From Amycolatopsis alba DSM 44262 (GTDB lineage: Bacteria > Actinomycetota > Actinomycetes > Mycobacteriales > Pseudonocardiaceae), in NCBI RefSeq assembly GCF_000384215.1, contig NZ_KB913032.1, positions 1,017,021 to 1,081,020 of the forward strand: a DNA stretch of 64,000 bases, in the 5' to 3' direction. The first letter of the stretch is position 1, and every line of letters begins with the position of its first letter. Below the pieces are notes generated by a model. That model made no database searches and had not been told where the DNA came from. It saw only the letters and a program-made list of their open reading frames with translations. The position numbers and the translations under genes were made by a program. Of the stretch, positions 45,344 to 53,672 are shown piece by piece.

Positions 45344-45378
45344 GACCGTTTTCCCTTTAAACCGCACCGAAAACGGTC
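45344..45378. promoter_or_regulatory. 10-bp inverted repeat before the ATP-grasp pseudogene
   Basis: GACCGTTTTC (45344-45353) and GAAAACGGTC (45369-45378), 15-nt spacer, directly upstream of ATG 45340. Operator or 5'-UTR hairpin. Confidence 0.55.
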
Positions 45379-45419
45379 CAGATGGCCTAGCGGGCTCGCG
45401 CACCCAGGCGGCGATGGGT

Positions 45420-45445
45420 GTTTGAACCCGGCCGAGGCAGGCTAT
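45420..45445 (+). promoter_or_regulatory. SigB-type promoter GTTT-N16-GGCTAT
   Basis: Perfect -35, one mismatch in the -10. ATG 45455 lies 9 nt downstream. Confidence 0.5.
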
Positions 45446-45454
45446 CGAAGAGTC

Positions 45455-46312
45455 ATGTTCGAAGGCTTCAAGCTCGAAAACGTCGATGTCGGCGAAGTGA
45501 CCTTCAGGGTCCGTCACGGCGGGTCGGGGCCTCCTCTCGTTCTCCTGCAAGGACATCCCCGCACGCACACCACCTGGTACGACGTCGCGCCGCGGCTCGC
45601 GGACGTGTTCACCGTCGTCTGCCCGGATCTTCCTGGCTACGGCCAGTCCTCGAAACCCGAGACCACCGAAGACCACTCCGCCCACTCAAAGCGAGCCATG
45701 GCCCGGCACGTCGTCGCGCTAATGCGGCACCTCGGCCACGAACGGTTCGCCGTCGCCGGGCACGACCGCGGCAGCTATGTCGCGCACCGGCTGGCGATGG
45801 ATCACCCTGAGGCAGTCACCAGACTGGTCGTCCTCGACGGCGTGCCGATCGGCGAGGCGCTCGCCCGTGCCGACGCGAACTTCGCCCGGAAATGGTGGCA
45901 CTGGTTCTTCTTCGGCCAGCTCGCGAAGCCCGCCGAGCGCGTGATCAACGCCGATCCGGACGCCTGGTACGGCGGCGATCCCGAGGCGATGGGCGCGGAG
46001 AACCACGCCGACTTCCTGCGCGCGATCCACGATCCCGAGACTGTCCACGCGATGCTCGAGGACTACCGCGCCGGGCTCGGGCCCGATCGCGAAGCCGACG
46101 ACGCCGACAAGGCGGCTGGGCGGAAGCTCGGCTGTCCCCTGCTCATGCTCTGGTCCAGCCGCGACGACATGACCGACCTGTACGGCGACCCGATCGCGGT
46201 GTGGCGCGAATGGGCCGAAGACGTCCGGGGCTTCGCCATCGAGTCCTGTCACCACATGGCCGAGGACAACCCGGCCGACCTCGCGGCAGCCCTGCGGACG
46301 TTCTTGGCGTAG
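45455..46312 (+). CDS. Alpha/beta hydrolase, haloacetate-dehalogenase/epoxide-hydrolase-like
   Basis: 285 residues. Oxyanion segment LLQGHPRTHTTWYDVAP, nucleophile elbow AGHDRGSYVAHRLAMDHP with an Asp nucleophile (not Ser), and a catalytic His in ESCHHMAEDNP. The cap motif WWHWFFFGQLAKPAERVINADPDAWY is characteristic of haloacetate dehalogenases. The substrate could be a halo-acid or an epoxide. Last gene inside the repeat-bounded block. Confidence 0.88.
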   Translation: MFEGFKLENVDVGEVTFRVRHGGSGPPLVLLQGHPRTHTTWYDVAPRLADVFTVVCPDLPGYGQSSKPETTEDHSAHSKRAMARHVVALMRHLGHERFAVAGHDRGSYVAHRLAMDHPEAVTRLVVLDGVPIGEALARADANFARKWWHWFFFGQLAKPAERVINADPDAWYGGDPEAMGAENHADFLRAIHDPETVHAMLEDYRAGLGPDREADDADKAAGRKLGCPLLMLWSSRDDMTDLYGDPIAVWREWAEDVRGFAIESCHHMAEDNPADLAAALRTFLA

Positions 46313-46318
46313 ATGACA

Positions 46319-46362
46319 GTGAGACCTCACTCCTCAGGCCGTTGCGCCGCTTGCCGTGACCG
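46319..46362. repeat. 44-nt imperfect direct repeat, right copy
   Basis: Right partner of 42086-42129. On the minus strand it contains the true 3' end of the CDGSH gene. Confidence 0.9.
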
Positions 46363-46578
46363 GCGGCGGTGGCTGGCGTCGCAGAGCGGGTAGCGCTTGC
46401 TGCGGCGGCAGGCGCAGAGGGCGACCACGAACCGATCGGATGTCACCGTTTCGCCGTCGGGCATGACGATTTCGACGGGCCCCTCTACCAGGAGTGGCCC
46501 GCCCGGATCGATCCGCACCCGTGTCCTACGCCCGGTGGCCGCGGCGGACGGTATCGCTGGATCGGTGCACACGGTCAT
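46327..46578 (-). CDS. CDGSH iron-sulfur domain protein
   Basis: 83 residues from ATG 46578. The cluster-binding motif is complete: CACRRSKRYPLCDASH (Cys-X-Cys, Cys and His ligands of a [2Fe-2S] cluster). The front half is a beta domain, GPLLVEGPVEIVMPDGETV. Small redox or Fe-S transfer protein. It was probably the direct convergent neighbour of the diiron enzyme before the 4.2-kb block arrived. Confidence 0.93.
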   Translation of the reverse strand: MTVCTDPAIPSAAATGRRTRVRIDPGGPLLVEGPVEIVMPDGETVTSDRFVVALCACRRSKRYPLCDASHRRRSRQAAQRPEE

Positions 46579-46609
46579 GAGGTCTCCGATACTCGGTGGA
46601 TGTTCACGG

Positions 46610-46634
46610 CTACCCCGGTCGCGCGGTATCAAAC
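46610..46634 (-). promoter_or_regulatory. SigB-type promoter GTTT-N15-GGGTAG for the CDGSH gene
   Basis: Minus strand: GTTT 46634-46631, GGGTAG 46615-46610, 31 nt before ATG 46578. Confidence 0.7.
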
Positions 46635-46671
46635 TTCCACTGTGACCGATAGAAAAGCGGTGGCACGCCAA

Positions 46672-46697
46672 GGATTGGTGCGGCTTCGAACGGGTAG
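46672..46697 (+). promoter_or_regulatory. SigB-type promoter GGAT-N16-GGGTAG
   Basis: The -10 box ends 8 nt before ATG 46706, predicting a leaderless mRNA for the 46-aa acidic protein. Confidence 0.5.
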
Positions 46698-46705
46698 TCG
46701 GAGAC

Positions 46706-46846
46706 ATGACGAACAACGACGAAAAGGCCAGCGGCACGGGCGACGCCGAGCGGAAGATGGAGCCATCCGAACGCGAGGAGATCCGTGGCGAGCAAGGGAC
46801 ATCCTCAGGCGACCCGCACGACGACACTGACCCGCAGTCCGGCTGA
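46706..46846 (+). CDS. 46-aa acidic disordered protein
   Basis: MTNNDEKASGTGDAERKMEP... ending DDTDPQSG. Extremely hydrophilic, no hydrophobic core, probably disordered. No ribosome site; the start is chosen because a stress-type -10 lies 8 nt upstream. Codon use matches its neighbours (GC-rich third positions). No family recognised. Confidence 0.55.
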   Translation: MTNNDEKASGTGDAERKMEPSEREEIRGEQGTSSGDPHDDTDPQSG

Positions 46847-46893
46847 GGACTCACAACCACCGAACCCGGCCAGACCTTCCGCGCACTCGCCGT

Positions 46894-47115
46894 TCAAAGC
46901 AGATCCAGGGCCCTGAGGACGAAGAAGCCCGCGACGCCCACGACGAGAATCGCGATCACGATAAGCGTGACGACGGCGGGCTTGCGCGAAGGGATCGGCT
47001 GCGGATGTGACAGGCCCGAGGTCTGCCCGGCGTCCGGCGGGGTGTCGCCGGGAGGAACGGAACCTCCGGGTTCCAAGCCTGGCGCGTCCTCTGGCTCTGG
47101 TCCGGGTGTGGTCAT
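46894..47115 (-). CDS. DUF6480-like single-pass membrane protein
   Basis: 73 residues. The N-terminal Pro/Gly/Asp-rich segment has the family phrase PGLEPGGSVPPGDTPPD, followed by one membrane helix VTLIVIAILVVGVAGFFVL at the C-terminus. Function unknown; widespread small actinobacterial protein. Confidence 0.82.
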   Translation of the reverse strand: MTTPGPEPEDAPGLEPGGSVPPGDTPPDAGQTSGLSHPQPIPSRKPAVVTLIVIAILVVGVAGFFVLRALDLL

Positions 47116-47165
47116 GTCTTCACCGTGACAGACTCACCGAGTCCCGGCAGCGCGGCAAAATCGGG

Positions 47166-47190
47166 GTTTGAACCGGCCTGTCACGGGTCA
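47166..47190 (+). promoter_or_regulatory. SigB-like promoter GTTT-N15-GGGTCA
   Basis: Perfect -35, mismatched -10 (GGGTCA). 84 nt upstream of the DUF6292 gene. Confidence 0.4.
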
Positions 47191-47273
47191 TTCTGCGCTC
47201 GGACGGGCGATTCCCGTTGCCGCGTCAAGCAGTCGGCGCCGCGTTGCGACGAGACGAACAAGGGGCGAACGGC

Positions 47274-47684
47274 ATGGAATCCGAGTTCGGTGAAGTGGCC
47301 CTCCGGGGGTTGCACCGGTACGTACGGCTCGTGATCGAAGAACTGAGGCTGAGTGGAAACGCCTACTACGCTCAGCTCGACCCGACGGCGGGGGCCTACA
47401 TCGCCCTGGACCGGCGGCTCCCCGGCCACCCCGGCTGTGACGTCGCCTTGGTGTGGAACGAACGCACAGGTTGGGCCCTCGCTCTCGAGACCGACAGCCG
47501 GGAGGACCTGGTCGTGGTCGAACGCCTTGGTGCCGAGGTCCTCCCTTCGCCACGGGTAGTGGCCGCGTACACGCGAGACGCCTACGCGGGGGAACCCATG
47601 GGAGACAAGGACGATTCCCCGTTCCCGGTTTGCGCTGACCTCGCCGACCGCCTGGCCGGCTACGCCGCCGCTCTTCCGGCCTAG
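47274..47684 (+). CDS. DUF6292 family protein (paralogue)
   Basis: 136 residues; ATG 47274 follows AAGGGG. YVRLVIEELRLSGNAYYAQLDPTAGAYIALDRRLPGHPGCDVALVWNERTGWALALET shows the same layout as the 34608-35051 protein. Its stop overlaps the convergent STAS gene's stop by 4 nt. Function unknown. Confidence 0.82.
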   Translation: MESEFGEVALRGLHRYVRLVIEELRLSGNAYYAQLDPTAGAYIALDRRLPGHPGCDVALVWNERTGWALALETDSREDLVVVERLGAEVLPSPRVVAAYTRDAYAGEPMGDKDDSPFPVCADLADRLAGYAAALPA

Positions 47685-47989
47685 CCCAGTTCCCGGACCG
47701 CCTCCACCAGCAGCGGATACACCGGAACGCGCGGGTGGAGGTCGAACAACCGCATGACGCGCAGGATCTGCGCGGAATCCGTCACCAAGCCGATCCGGCG
47801 GCTCTCCGCCGCCGCCCTGGTCGCCGCGATCTTCAAGACCCGTAAGCCGGCGGCACCGAGAAAGGTGACCCGCGACAGGTCGAGGACCGTGGCGGCGGGC
47901 AGAGGCTGGGACAGATTGCGCTGGAGCGCGGGCGCGGTGTGCGTGTCGAGTTCGCCGGACACGTTGAGGATCAGCAGGTCGGTCGTCAT
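47681..47989 (-). CDS. STAS protein lacking the phosphorylatable serine
   Basis: 102 residues from ATG 47989 (GGGAG upstream; an upstream in-frame ATG at 48109 would add 40 residues). STAS fold: LLILNVSGELDTHTAPALQRNL and LDLSRVTFLGAAGLRVLKIAA. The usual LDSSGL phosphosite reads LGAAGL, with Ser replaced by Ala, so kinase control of the RsbW type is not possible at that position. It may be a constitutively active antagonist or act in another complex. Confidence 0.87.
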   Translation of the reverse strand: MTTDLLILNVSGELDTHTAPALQRNLSQPLPAATVLDLSRVTFLGAAGLRVLKIAATRAAAESRRIGLVTDSAQILRVMRLFDLHPRVPVYPLLVEAVRELG

Positions 47990-48436
47990 GGTGTGCTCCC
48001 GGACTCGCGTCGGCGAGGTCCCGAGAGGCCGAGCGTAGAAACCCAGCTCTTTGGCGAGCGCACGGGTGGAATGACCGTCGACACGGTGGGGTGAGTAGGA
48101 CGAAGTCATCGGTGGCCTCCCGGTGATCGGGACGACACGGCCGTCAAGCAGACCCGCGCTGTGCGCACGGAAGCAGAACTCGCGGATACGCGTCGCCAGG
48201 CCGCACGTCGGCCCGCGGACGGGCACTGCGGCGGACATCGGCGTCGTGGACGCGAAGCTGCGGATTGAACCCCACGCGACTCCCACCGTACGCCGGTCGT
48301 TGGATCTTCACAGAAGATGCAGGCCAAGACCGGCCAGTGGGCTTCTGAAGTACCGCGCGGCACACTGCTCGTAAACGTGGCTCGTCGACCACCATCTCGA
48401 CGGGTGACCGGGACGCGGATCCGGTGGCGATTTCGT
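47990..48436. other. Gene-poor divergent region
   Basis: Minus-strand frames (48144-48515 and the N-terminal extension of the STAS gene) are open but unrecognised. No intact gene called. Confidence 0.4.
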
Positions 48437-48461
48437 GTGTGACGTCACTCGCTGCGGGTAC
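48437..48461 (+). promoter_or_regulatory. SigB-type promoter GTGT-N15-GGGTAC
   Basis: 77 nt upstream of the SRPBCC gene at 48539. Confidence 0.58.
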
Positions 48462-48538
48462 CAGATGGACGGTGGTCGGCTTGTTGAGCAGACAGCGGTC
48501 GGCCACCGCCGCCACTCCGCCCGGAACAGGAGGACGTC

Positions 48539-49000
48539 GTGACCGAGGTCAGCCGCGTCGTCGAAGTACCCCCGGAGGCAGTGTTCGCCGTACTCGCGGA
48601 CGGCTGGCTTTACTCGGGCTGGGTGGTGGGCAGTTCGCACATCCGTGATGTCGACGCGGACTGGCCTGCCGCGGGCTCCCGTATCCATCACAGCGTCGGG
48701 CCGTGGCCACTGCACATCCAGGACGTCACCGTGGTGAAGGCTGTGGAACCCGGCACCTTCCTTTCGCTTGAGGCGAGGGGCTGGCCACTCGGCGCGGCGG
48801 AGGTGGGCCTCACCCTGACCCCTCACGGTGAGGGGAGGACGCGGATCCGGATGACGGAACGTATCGTGCACGGGCCAGGCAAGGTGCTGCCCGAACCCGT
48901 TCAGGCGCTCATCGCCAAACCCCGCAACGCCGAAGCTCTCGCCAGGCTCGCCGACCTGGCGACCGGGAAATACGCGAACCGGAAGAGCGCTCAGCCGTAG
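48539..49000 (+). CDS. SRPBCC (polyketide cyclase/dehydrase-like) protein
   Basis: 153 residues from GTG 48539; AGGAGG lies 4 nt upstream. TEVSRVVEVPPEAVFAVLADGWLYSGWVVGSSHIRDVD and SRIHHSVGPWPLHIQDV are typical of the SRPBCC subgroup found next to FAD oxidoreductases. The 3' end overlaps the convergent phytoene-dehydrogenase-like gene by 10 nt. Divergent in sequence from the duplicated SRPBCC pair. Confidence 0.9.
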   Translation: MTEVSRVVEVPPEAVFAVLADGWLYSGWVVGSSHIRDVDADWPAAGSRIHHSVGPWPLHIQDVTVVKAVEPGTFLSLEARGWPLGAAEVGLTLTPHGEGRTRIRMTERIVHGPGKVLPEPVQALIAKPRNAEALARLADLATGKYANRKSAQP

Positions 49001-50583
49001 ATCGCCCGGTTCGCCGCACCGATCACGGCCGCATAGCCCGCGCCGAGCAGACCGGCCCTGGCCAGTGCGGCGCGGGCCGCGTTGGCTCCGGGACCTCCAT
49101 GGACCGCACCGCCGGGATGGGCCGCGGCGCCCGCGAGGAACAGGCGATCCACCGGGGTGTCGGCCCGGCCGAGGCCCGGCACCGGACGGAAGAACAACTG
49201 CTGGTGGATGGCCGTGGTGCCGGCGTTGATCGCGCCGCCCACCAGGCCCGGATTGTGTCCCGCCAGTTCGAGAGGGCCCTGGACGTACCGCCCCATGATC
49301 AGGTCGGTGAACCCCGGCGCGTTCCTTCCCACGGTCTTCTCGATCCGCGCGACCTGCCGGTCCAGCGCCGTCCGGTCCTCCATCAGCCCGCGGGGGACAT
49401 GGGTGTAGGCCCAGGCCGATTCGGTGCCCGCTGGGGAGCGGTCCGGGTCGCTCGTCGTCATCTGGCCGAAGAGCAGGAACGGCTCCTGCGGGCTCCGTCC
49501 CCGGACCAGGTCGCCGCCGAACGCCGAGAGACCGTCCAGATCGGCGCCGAGGTGGATCGTGCCTGCCTCACGGGCGCCTTCGGCAGTCCAGGGAACCGGG
49601 CCGGAAAGCGCCCAATCCACCTTCACCGTGGCACTGTCCCATTGGAACTTGTCGAGGTCGTCGAGCAGCCGGGACGGCAGCCATTCCGGACGGACCATCT
49701 TGCCGTACAGCGTCGGGGCGGGCACATCCGCGAGCACTGCCTTGCGGGCCCGGACCAGGTCGCCCGCACCGGTGCGCACCCCCATGGCGCGGCCGCCGGC
49801 GACGAGTACTTCCGTTACCGGGCAACGGCACCGTAGCTGCCCGCCGCGGGCGACAAGCCGTCGTACCAATGCGGCGGTCAACTCTCCGGCCCCGCCGACC
49901 GGGACGGGGAAACCCTCGTCCTGACCGATCATCGCGAGGAGCCAGCCGAAGACCGCGCTCCCCGCGTTGTCCACGGAAAGGTCGCTGTGCGCGGCGTTCC
50001 CCGCCAGCAGTAGCCGCGCCCCTTCACCGGCGAAGTGTTCTTCACCGAAGCGACGCGCGGGCAAGGTGAGCATCCGGGCCAGGCGCAGCGCGTCCGCGGT
50101 GCCCGTGCGGCGCAGCAGCCGCACGGCCGGGCGAATCGGCGGAAACGGGGTGAACAACGCGTTCAGCAGAGGCTCGCGGATGTCCTGCCACTGGGCGAAC
50201 AGGCTTCGCCAGGCGGCGCCGTCACCCGGCGCGAAGTCGCGGACGGATTCGGCCGTCCGTTCGATGTCTCGTGACAGCACCACGCAGCGATCGTCCGGCA
50301 AGACGTGAGCGAGCACTTCGGGCGCGTGCCGCCAGCGCAGGCCGTGGTCCTCGAGTCCCAGTCGCCGGATGGCCGGCGACACCGCGGTGAGCGGGAAGAA
50401 AGCGCTGCACAGATCGCTGTGGAAGCCAGGTTCGGTGATGTCGTCCGTCCGCACCGAGCCGCCGGGCTTCTCCGCCTGTTCCAGCACCAGAACCGACCAT
50501 CCGGCGTCCGCCAGGAGGTTCGCGGCCACCAGGCCGTTGTGCCCGGCGCCGATCCCGACCGCGTCGAAGAGTTCCATGCTCAC
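48991..50583 (-). CDS. Phytoene-dehydrogenase-like FAD-dependent oxidoreductase
   Basis: GTG 50583 has GGGGA at good spacing; ATG 50577 is the alternative. Dinucleotide-binding start VGIGAGHNGLVAANLLADAGWSVLVLEQ, then GGSVRTDDITEPGF. The C-terminal FAD motif DRLFLAGAAAHPGGAVHGGPGANAARAAL confirms the CrtI/NAD(P)-FAD family. Probably oxidises or isomerises a lipid or terpenoid. It lies 16 bp downstream of the SDR gene in an operon. Confidence 0.93.
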   Translation of the reverse strand: MSMELFDAVGIGAGHNGLVAANLLADAGWSVLVLEQAEKPGGSVRTDDITEPGFHSDLCSAFFPLTAVSPAIRRLGLEDHGLRWRHAPEVLAHVLPDDRCVVLSRDIERTAESVRDFAPGDGAAWRSLFAQWQDIREPLLNALFTPFPPIRPAVRLLRRTGTADALRLARMLTLPARRFGEEHFAGEGARLLLAGNAAHSDLSVDNAGSAVFGWLLAMIGQDEGFPVPVGGAGELTAALVRRLVARGGQLRCRCPVTEVLVAGGRAMGVRTGAGDLVRARKAVLADVPAPTLYGKMVRPEWLPSRLLDDLDKFQWDSATVKVDWALSGPVPWTAEGAREAGTIHLGADLDGLSAFGGDLVRGRSPQEPFLLFGQMTTSDPDRSPAGTESAWAYTHVPRGLMEDRTALDRQVARIEKTVGRNAPGFTDLIMGRYVQGPLELAGHNPGLVGGAINAGTTAIHQQLFFRPVPGLGRADTPVDRLFLAGAAAHPGGAVHGGPGANAARAALARAGLLGAGYAAVIGAANRAIYG

Positions 50584-50599
50584 CTGTGTTCCCCGATCG

Positions 50600-51676
50600 T
50601 CAGGACTGGGACCGATGGCTCGGCCGGACGCGGGCGAGTGACCGGAGCCGCGGCAAGCGCCCGTCACCCCGTGGCGGGGCGAGCGGCGGACTCGCCTCAC
50701 CCGCCCCGGTCCGGAGCCCGGCGACCAGGTCCGCGACCGCACTCGCGGCGTCGTATCGAGGTCGCCAGCCCAGCAAGGTCCCGGCGAGCGTCGTGTCCAC
50801 CAGGGGAGCACTGTCGGCAAGATCCAGCCAGCCGGGATGCAGAGGCAGGACACCCGTGCGCCAAGCGGCGTACACGGCGGCACGGACGAGCGGCCGGGGC
50901 GCCGGGACACGAACCCCGCCGACCAGTCCGGCCAGCGCGTCGGCGTCGAGAACACCGGGCGCGGCCAGGTTGACCGCGCCGGTGAAACCGCTTTCGAGCA
51001 CGAGCCGGATGGCTTCGGCGACATCGGCGCTGTGTACCGCCTGGGCCCGCAGGTCCGTCCACAGCGGAACAGGCAGCCGCCGGTCGCCGATGATCCGGGC
51101 GGGCAGGGCAGGACCGAGCAGCCAGCGCTGGAACTCCCCCGCCGCCCGTCGCTGCAGGATCGCGCACGGCCGTAACCGTGCCACCCCGACCTCCGGATGG
51201 TTCGCCTCGAACCGGTCGAGCAAGGCTTCGAGCGCGGCTTTGCCACGGCTGTACGCGCTGGTCTCGATGCCGTCGCACGGCCAGTCCTCGGCGACCTTCT
51301 CCCAACGTGGCGCGGGGGCGTAGGCGGCGACCGACGAAAGGACCACCACCCTGGGGACACCGGCCGCCACCACCGCGTCGAGCACGTGACGAGTCCCGTG
51401 GTCGTTGGAGCGCCACATCGGCGGGTCACCGCGTTCCGGGGAGATCGACCACGCCAGGTGGACGACCGCGTCCGCGCCCTCCAGCAGCACTGCCAGTTTG
51501 CTCCTGGCATCGGGTTCGCCAAGGTCCTGCGCACACCAGCTCGCCGCGCGATATCGCGCGACGGTGGTGTCGGGAAGCCTCCTGGCCACGCCGATCAGCT
51601 CGTCGTCGCCGGCTTCGAGGACGTCGAGCAGGGCGGTTCCCACATTTCCGGTGGCACCGGTGATCACGATCCGCAC
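50600..51676 (-). CDS. NAD-dependent epimerase/dehydratase (extended SDR)
   Basis: 358 residues from GTG 51676. Rossmann start RIVITGATGNVGTALLDVL, catalytic YSRGKAALEALL (Tyr-x3-Lys) and the upstream VVVLSSVAAYAP Ser region are intact. Substrate not predictable. First gene of a two-gene operon with the FAD oxidoreductase; such pairs occur in actinobacterial stress or lipid-modification loci. Confidence 0.92.
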   Translation of the reverse strand: MRIVITGATGNVGTALLDVLEAGDDELIGVARRLPDTTVARYRAASWCAQDLGEPDARSKLAVLLEGADAVVHLAWSISPERGDPPMWRSNDHGTRHVLDAVVAAGVPRVVVLSSVAAYAPAPRWEKVAEDWPCDGIETSAYSRGKAALEALLDRFEANHPEVGVARLRPCAILQRRAAGEFQRWLLGPALPARIIGDRRLPVPLWTDLRAQAVHSADVAEAIRLVLESGFTGAVNLAAPGVLDADALAGLVGGVRVPAPRPLVRAAVYAAWRTGVLPLHPGWLDLADSAPLVDTTLAGTLLGWRPRYDAASAVADLVAGLRTGAGEASPPLAPPRGDGRLPRLRSLARVRPSHRSQS

Positions 51677-51727
51677 TCCGCTCGCGTACCCAGGCCGTCC
51701 CCGGCGGAAACCCCCGCCGCCGGACAG

Positions 51728-51752
51728 GGTTGACCGGGCACACAGGGGGTAG
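51728..51752 (+). promoter_or_regulatory. SigB-type promoter GGTT-N15-GGGTAG
   Basis: 64 nt before the DUF4383 start (also reads GGGT-N16). Confidence 0.6.
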
Positions 51753-51816
51753 CCGCAGGGAAGCAGGCCAAGGCAGCCGGCTGATCGAGCGGTCCATGTC
51801 GAACGGAGGCATTCCG

Positions 51817-52248
51817 ATGAACGAACAAGTGACCGGGCGGCTTCTACGAGCAACGGTGCTGGTCATCGCCCTGGTCCATCTCACACTGGGCATTCTGGGC
51901 TTCTTTTTCCTGCCGGAAGCCAATCAGCCGGGAGAAAACACGGTTTGGCTGTTCAGCGCCACCGGCATGCTGAACATCATCCGTGCCCTGATCGGTGTCC
52001 TCGGAATCGTTGCGGTACTCAAACCGTCGGCGATCTATGGCTATTGCTGGATGACTTTCTTGGCCCTCGCCGGTTTGACCGCGTTCGGCGTGTTTTCGGC
52101 GGCGACCTCGTCCGCCGGTGACGCGGTGAATTTCAACTGGGCCGACAACGTCCTTCACGCGCTGACGTCGGTCTCCGCGCTCGTGGCAGGCATCGTCCTG
52201 GCCTCCCCGTCGACGCGGAAAAACCTCGGGAGGCGGGCGGGCGTTTGA
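51817..52248 (+). CDS. DUF4383 four-helix membrane protein
   Basis: 143 residues; ATG 51817 follows GGAGG by 7 nt. Four membrane helices: ATVLVIALVHLTLGILGFFF, IIRALIGVLGIVAVL, WMTFLALAGLTAFGVF and ALTSVSALVAGIVLA, with the family's NWADNVLHAL segment before the last. Function unknown; often found in stress regulons. Confidence 0.9.
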   Translation: MNEQVTGRLLRATVLVIALVHLTLGILGFFFLPEANQPGENTVWLFSATGMLNIIRALIGVLGIVAVLKPSAIYGYCWMTFLALAGLTAFGVFSAATSSAGDAVNFNWADNVLHALTSVSALVAGIVLASPSTRKNLGRRAGV

Positions 52249-52306
52249 GGGACTGCCCCTGGCCGCGGCGGCCGCCGTCGTGTGAGCGACGACGACCACC
52301 CATCGG

Positions 52307-53443
52307 TCAGGGCCGCAGCAGCACCTTCGTCCAGCCGTCATCCCGGCGATCGAACTTCTCGTACCCTTCGGCTGCCTGCTCCAGGGACAGCTCGTGCGAG
52401 ACGAGGAACGACGGGTTCGCCTTACCCGCGACGATCAGGTCGCGCAGCTGACGGTTGTACCGTTTGACCGGGGCTTGGCCGGTCCCCATGTGCTGGCCCT
52501 TCATGAAGAAACTGCCGTAGTCCCACGCGATCCGACCCTGCTTCGCCTGCTCGTTCACCGCGCCCGGATCTTCGGGCAGGTACACACCGACCACACCGAT
52601 CCCGCCCGTCGACCGCACCACCTTCACCAGGTTGTCCAGCACCAGCTCCGGATGCTCCTCGCCGGTGTGGTCGTGAGCCTGGTACCCGACCGCCTCGACC
52701 CCGCAGTCCGCGCCGGTACCGCCGGTCCTGTCCATGATCTGCTCGACCGGGTCCGCTTCGGACAGGTCGATCGGGATCGTCCCGATCTTCTCGGCCATCG
52801 CCAGCCGGTCCCGCTCCTTGTCGACGACGTACACCTCCGACGCGCCCCGGATCACCGCGCTGTGCGCCGCCAGCAGACCTACTGGTCCAGCACCGAAAAC
52901 CGCGACCCGGTCACCTTCGCGCATCCCAGCGAGCTCGGTGCCGTGCCAGCCGGTGGGGAAGATGTCGGAGAGCATCGTGAAGTCGTTTTCGTACTCGTCA
53001 CCCGGAGGCAGATCCAGCAGATTGAAATCGGCCCACGGAACCCGCAGGTACTCCGCCTGGCCACCGTCGTAGGGACCCATGTTCGCGTAGCCGTACGCGG
53101 CGCCGTCCATCCCCTCGATCGGGTTGGCCCGCAAGCAGAACGACGTCCAGCCGCGCTCGCAGTTACGACAGGATCCGCACGCGATGTTGAACGGGATGGA
53201 CACCCGGTCGCCTTCCTTGACCCTGGTGACCCCAGGCCCCACCGCCGTCACCACGCCCATGTTCTCGTGACCGAGGATCTTCCCCTCTTCGACGTTGGTG
53301 CGCCCTTCGTACATGTGCAGGTCCGAACCGCAGATGTTCGTCGTCGTGATCTTGACGATCGCGTCGGTCGTCTCCTCGATCTTCGGCTCGGGAACGTCAC
53401 GCACCTCGACACTGCGCGGACCCTGATACACCACTGCCTTCAT
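52307..53443 (-). CDS. Zinc-dependent alcohol dehydrogenase, glutathione-independent formaldehyde dehydrogenase type
   Basis: 378 residues. Catalytic zinc ligands in NICGSDLHMYEGR and ILGHENMG; structural zinc Cys cluster CGSCRNCERGWTSFC; NAD-binding VAVFGAGPVGLLAAHSAVIRGA. The long insert and FLVSHELSLEQAAEGYEKFD end match the FdhA-like group. Oxidises formaldehyde or related aldehydes with NAD; expected role in aldehyde detoxification. Confidence 0.93.
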   Translation of the reverse strand: MKAVVYQGPRSVEVRDVPEPKIEETTDAIVKITTTNICGSDLHMYEGRTNVEEGKILGHENMGVVTAVGPGVTRVKEGDRVSIPFNIACGSCRNCERGWTSFCLRANPIEGMDGAAYGYANMGPYDGGQAEYLRVPWADFNLLDLPPGDEYENDFTMLSDIFPTGWHGTELAGMREGDRVAVFGAGPVGLLAAHSAVIRGASEVYVVDKERDRLAMAEKIGTIPIDLSEADPVEQIMDRTGGTGADCGVEAVGYQAHDHTGEEHPELVLDNLVKVVRSTGGIGVVGVYLPEDPGAVNEQAKQGRIAWDYGSFFMKGQHMGTGQAPVKRYNRQLRDLIVAGKANPSFLVSHELSLEQAAEGYEKFDRRDDGWTKVLLRP

Positions 53444-53481
53444 CTTCGGCTCCCTTCGCTTGCGTCGCTGTCATCGATCGG

Positions 53482-53506
53482 CTACCCGGTGATCAGCGCC
53501 CTACAC
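53482..53506 (-). promoter_or_regulatory. SigB-type promoter GTGT-N15-GGGTAG for the formaldehyde dehydrogenase-like gene
   Basis: Minus strand: GTGT 53506-53503, GGGTAG 53487-53482, 38 nt before the ATG. Confidence 0.62.
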
Positions 53507-53672
53507 CTCTTCTCGGCAGAAGGCGCCTGGGCATGGGGATGACGGACCGGTGTGACGGGCGTCGCTGCTTTCCTACGATCCGCGGGTTTGACGTGACGCC
53601 ACCAGGGGAACAAAAGGCGAGTCCCCATCGCAGCAGCAGGTTTTCCCTGTCGCGCAAGGAAAGAGAATCACC

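Noticed and set aside
48465..48542. Leaderless upstream ORF overlapping the SRPBCC GTG by 4 nt
   Set aside because: The ATG is only 3 nt past the GGGTAC box, so the predicted mRNA would start after it.
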